Assembly (NCBI RefSeq): GCF_002250505.1
Contig: NZ_NJGY01000002.1
Span: forward strand, 99,878 to 163,877
Direction of reading: 5' to 3'
DNA length: 64,000 nt
Source of the DNA: Janthinobacterium sp. PC23-8
GTDB taxonomy: Bacteria; Pseudomonadota; Gammaproteobacteria; Burkholderiales; Burkholderiaceae_D
Position numbers and translations under genes: made by a program. Positions 63,091 through 64,000 of this stretch are shown here, one piece after another (position 1 is the first letter of the stretch; each line of letters begins with the position of its first letter). The notes beneath the pieces are model-generated. The model was not told the origin of the DNA, ran no database searches, and was given only the letters and a program-made list of their open reading frames with translations.

Positions 63091-64000
63091 TCAGCGACAC
63101 ATGGGGACGATATGCGGTGACGCTTTCGACGCATGCGCCTTGATCTGGCTCACGAGACTGGCCGCCTGCACGCCGCTGCGCACGGCCGCCTCGATGGTGG
63201 CCGGATAGTCGCCGGCCGTGTAGTCGCCGGCCAGCACCAGGCCAGCCAGGCCGGTGGCGTTAGCTGGGCGCAGCAAATCGGGCGTGCAGGCAAAGGTGGC
63301 GCGTTTTTCGGTAATCACTTGCGTCCAGACCGGCTGGGCCAGTTGCGGCATGCCCAACACCTGCGCCAGCTGTGCGGCCACGGCGTGCGCCAGGGCGGCA
63401 TGGCCTTGCGCGGCGGCATCAGCTGATGCGCTGATCACTACCGCCAGCAAGCCCGCTTGCCGCGCGTCGAGCTGGCCGCGGTCGAACACGAACTGGCCCC
63501 AGTGCGCCCGTGCCGGTGCGTCGACCAGCGCGTAAAAGGGCAACTCCAGGCGCAAGGCGGCATCGTAGCGCAGGTAGCAGGTGCTGATCGCCTCATAGGT
63601 AAAAGCCTGCAGTTGGGCAACTATTTCATTGACGGACGGGGCGCCTGTGCTGGACAGCAGGATGGCGGCCTGGCTGCTGGATGTGGCCAGCACCACGCGG
63701 TCGTATTGTTCCGCGCTGCCCAGCTGCCAGCGGCCATCGGGCAGCGCATGCAGGGATTCCACCTTGGCGCCCGGCTTGACCAGCCCGCCATGGTTTGTCA
63801 CGTAACGGGCGGCCGCTTCGGGAAACAGCGCGCTCAGATTGGCTTTGGGGATCAGCATGTCCGAGGCGCTGCGGCGGCGCGCGCCCAGGCTGTCGCGCAA
63901 CACGTTGACGAAGACCCTGGCCGAGGCCCGTTCCGGCGGCGTATTCAGGGCCGCCAGACACAGCGGGCGCCACATCAGCGCAATCAGGCGGTCGGTCTGG
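63091..64000 (-). CDS. hpnE: Hydroxysqualene dehydroxylase, C-terminal part (runs off window)
   Basis: The last 302 residues of an FAD-dependent amine-oxidase-like enzyme. ARVFVNVLRDSLGARR, DMLIPKANLSALFPEAAARY, DRVVLATSSSQAAILL and GLVLAGDYTAGDYPATIEAAV match HpnE, which makes squalene from hydroxysqualene in hopanoid and carotenoid-like pathways. The N-terminal FAD motif and start lie beyond position 64000. Partner genes hpnC/hpnD would be expected next to it outside the window. The 117 bases after its stop show no gene. Confidence 0.85.
   Translation of the reverse strand, partial: QTDRLIALMWRPLCLAALNTPPERASARVFVNVLRDSLGARRRSASDMLIPKANLSALFPEAAARYVTNHGGLVKPGAKVESLHALPDGRWQLGSAEQYDRVVLATSSSQAAILLSSTGAPSVNEIVAQLQAFTYEAISTCYLRYDAALRLELPFYALVDAPARAHWGQFVFDRGQLDARQAGLLAVVISASADAAAQGHAALAHAVAAQLAQVLGMPQLAQPVWTQVITEKRATFACTPDLLRPANATGLAGLVLAGDYTAGDYPATIEAAVRSGVQAASLVSQIKAHASKASPHIVPMCR

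Overview
The window reads as a chromosome segment of a GC-rich betaproteobacterium, most likely of the family Oxalobacteraceae (Janthinobacterium/Duganella/Massilia type). This is inferred from gene content and codon style only: an mdc malonate decarboxylase operon, thrC-moeA-moaD, a kbl-tdh threonine pathway, an hpnE hopanoid gene, many c-di-GMP proteins, and dense one-base or four-base gene overlaps. No rRNA, tRNA or CRISPR array was seen.

Layout. 1-4.5 kb: DUF1232 protein, a small hypothetical, a serine hydrolase lipoprotein, a CPA1 antiporter and an MscS channel. 4.8-9.7 kb: trehalose-type operon in which a membrane-anchored OtsA is followed by OtsB and a GH15 glycosidase. 9.6-13.4 kb: scarred, AT-rich accessory insert. 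It begins with the 3' remnant of a chemotaxis receptor abutting the 3' remnant of an IS4-family transposase. It then carries three cargo genes: an unknown protein, an XRE-ImmA/IrrE zinc peptidase and a PIN-like nuclease candidate. 13.5-21.8 kb: complete biotin-independent malonate decarboxylase locus (mdcR divergent from mdcABCDE-madLM-mdcGH) with a well-placed LysR-type operator. 21.9-31 kb: diguanylate cyclase, metal-type TonB receptor with three operator-like repeats, RsbQ-like hydrolase paired with a PAS hybrid histidine kinase, a cupin/JmjC-like protein and an MFS exporter. 31-45 kb: small membrane proteins (one DUF421 protein with an internal deletion), YidB-like protein, LacI regulator, Ig-like lipoprotein, Hsp70/YegD, DnaQ-like exonuclease, Sel1 protein, EAL-CBS-GGDEF protein and prolyl oligopeptidase.

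45.0-50.1 kb: a tight five-gene operon matching the STM4015-4014-4013-4012-4011 set. It encodes an LRR-like protein, an ATP-grasp-like protein, an alkaline-phosphatase-fold hydrolase and two radical SAM enzymes. The families are named after Salmonella loci, and I know of no assigned pathway. 50.2-54.6 kb: XRE-cupin regulator divergent from kbl-tdh, then sdaA (threonine to glycine plus acetyl-CoA, serine to pyruvate). 54.6-60.2 kb: AAA ATPase, thrC-moeA-moaD and a flavoprotein. 60.2-61.1 kb: a 45-bp palindrome in front of a truncated padR fused to another gene's tail, plus two small membrane proteins. 61.2-64 kb: DUF2807-DUF1700 pair with a 53-residue peptide, and the C-terminal part of hpnE running off the window.

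The strongest candidates for undescribed biology are the AT-rich XRE-ImmA/PIN-like module (10.4-13.4 kb), the STM4011-4015 operon (45.0-50.1 kb), and the RsbQ-like/PAS-kinase pair (26.3-28.7 kb).
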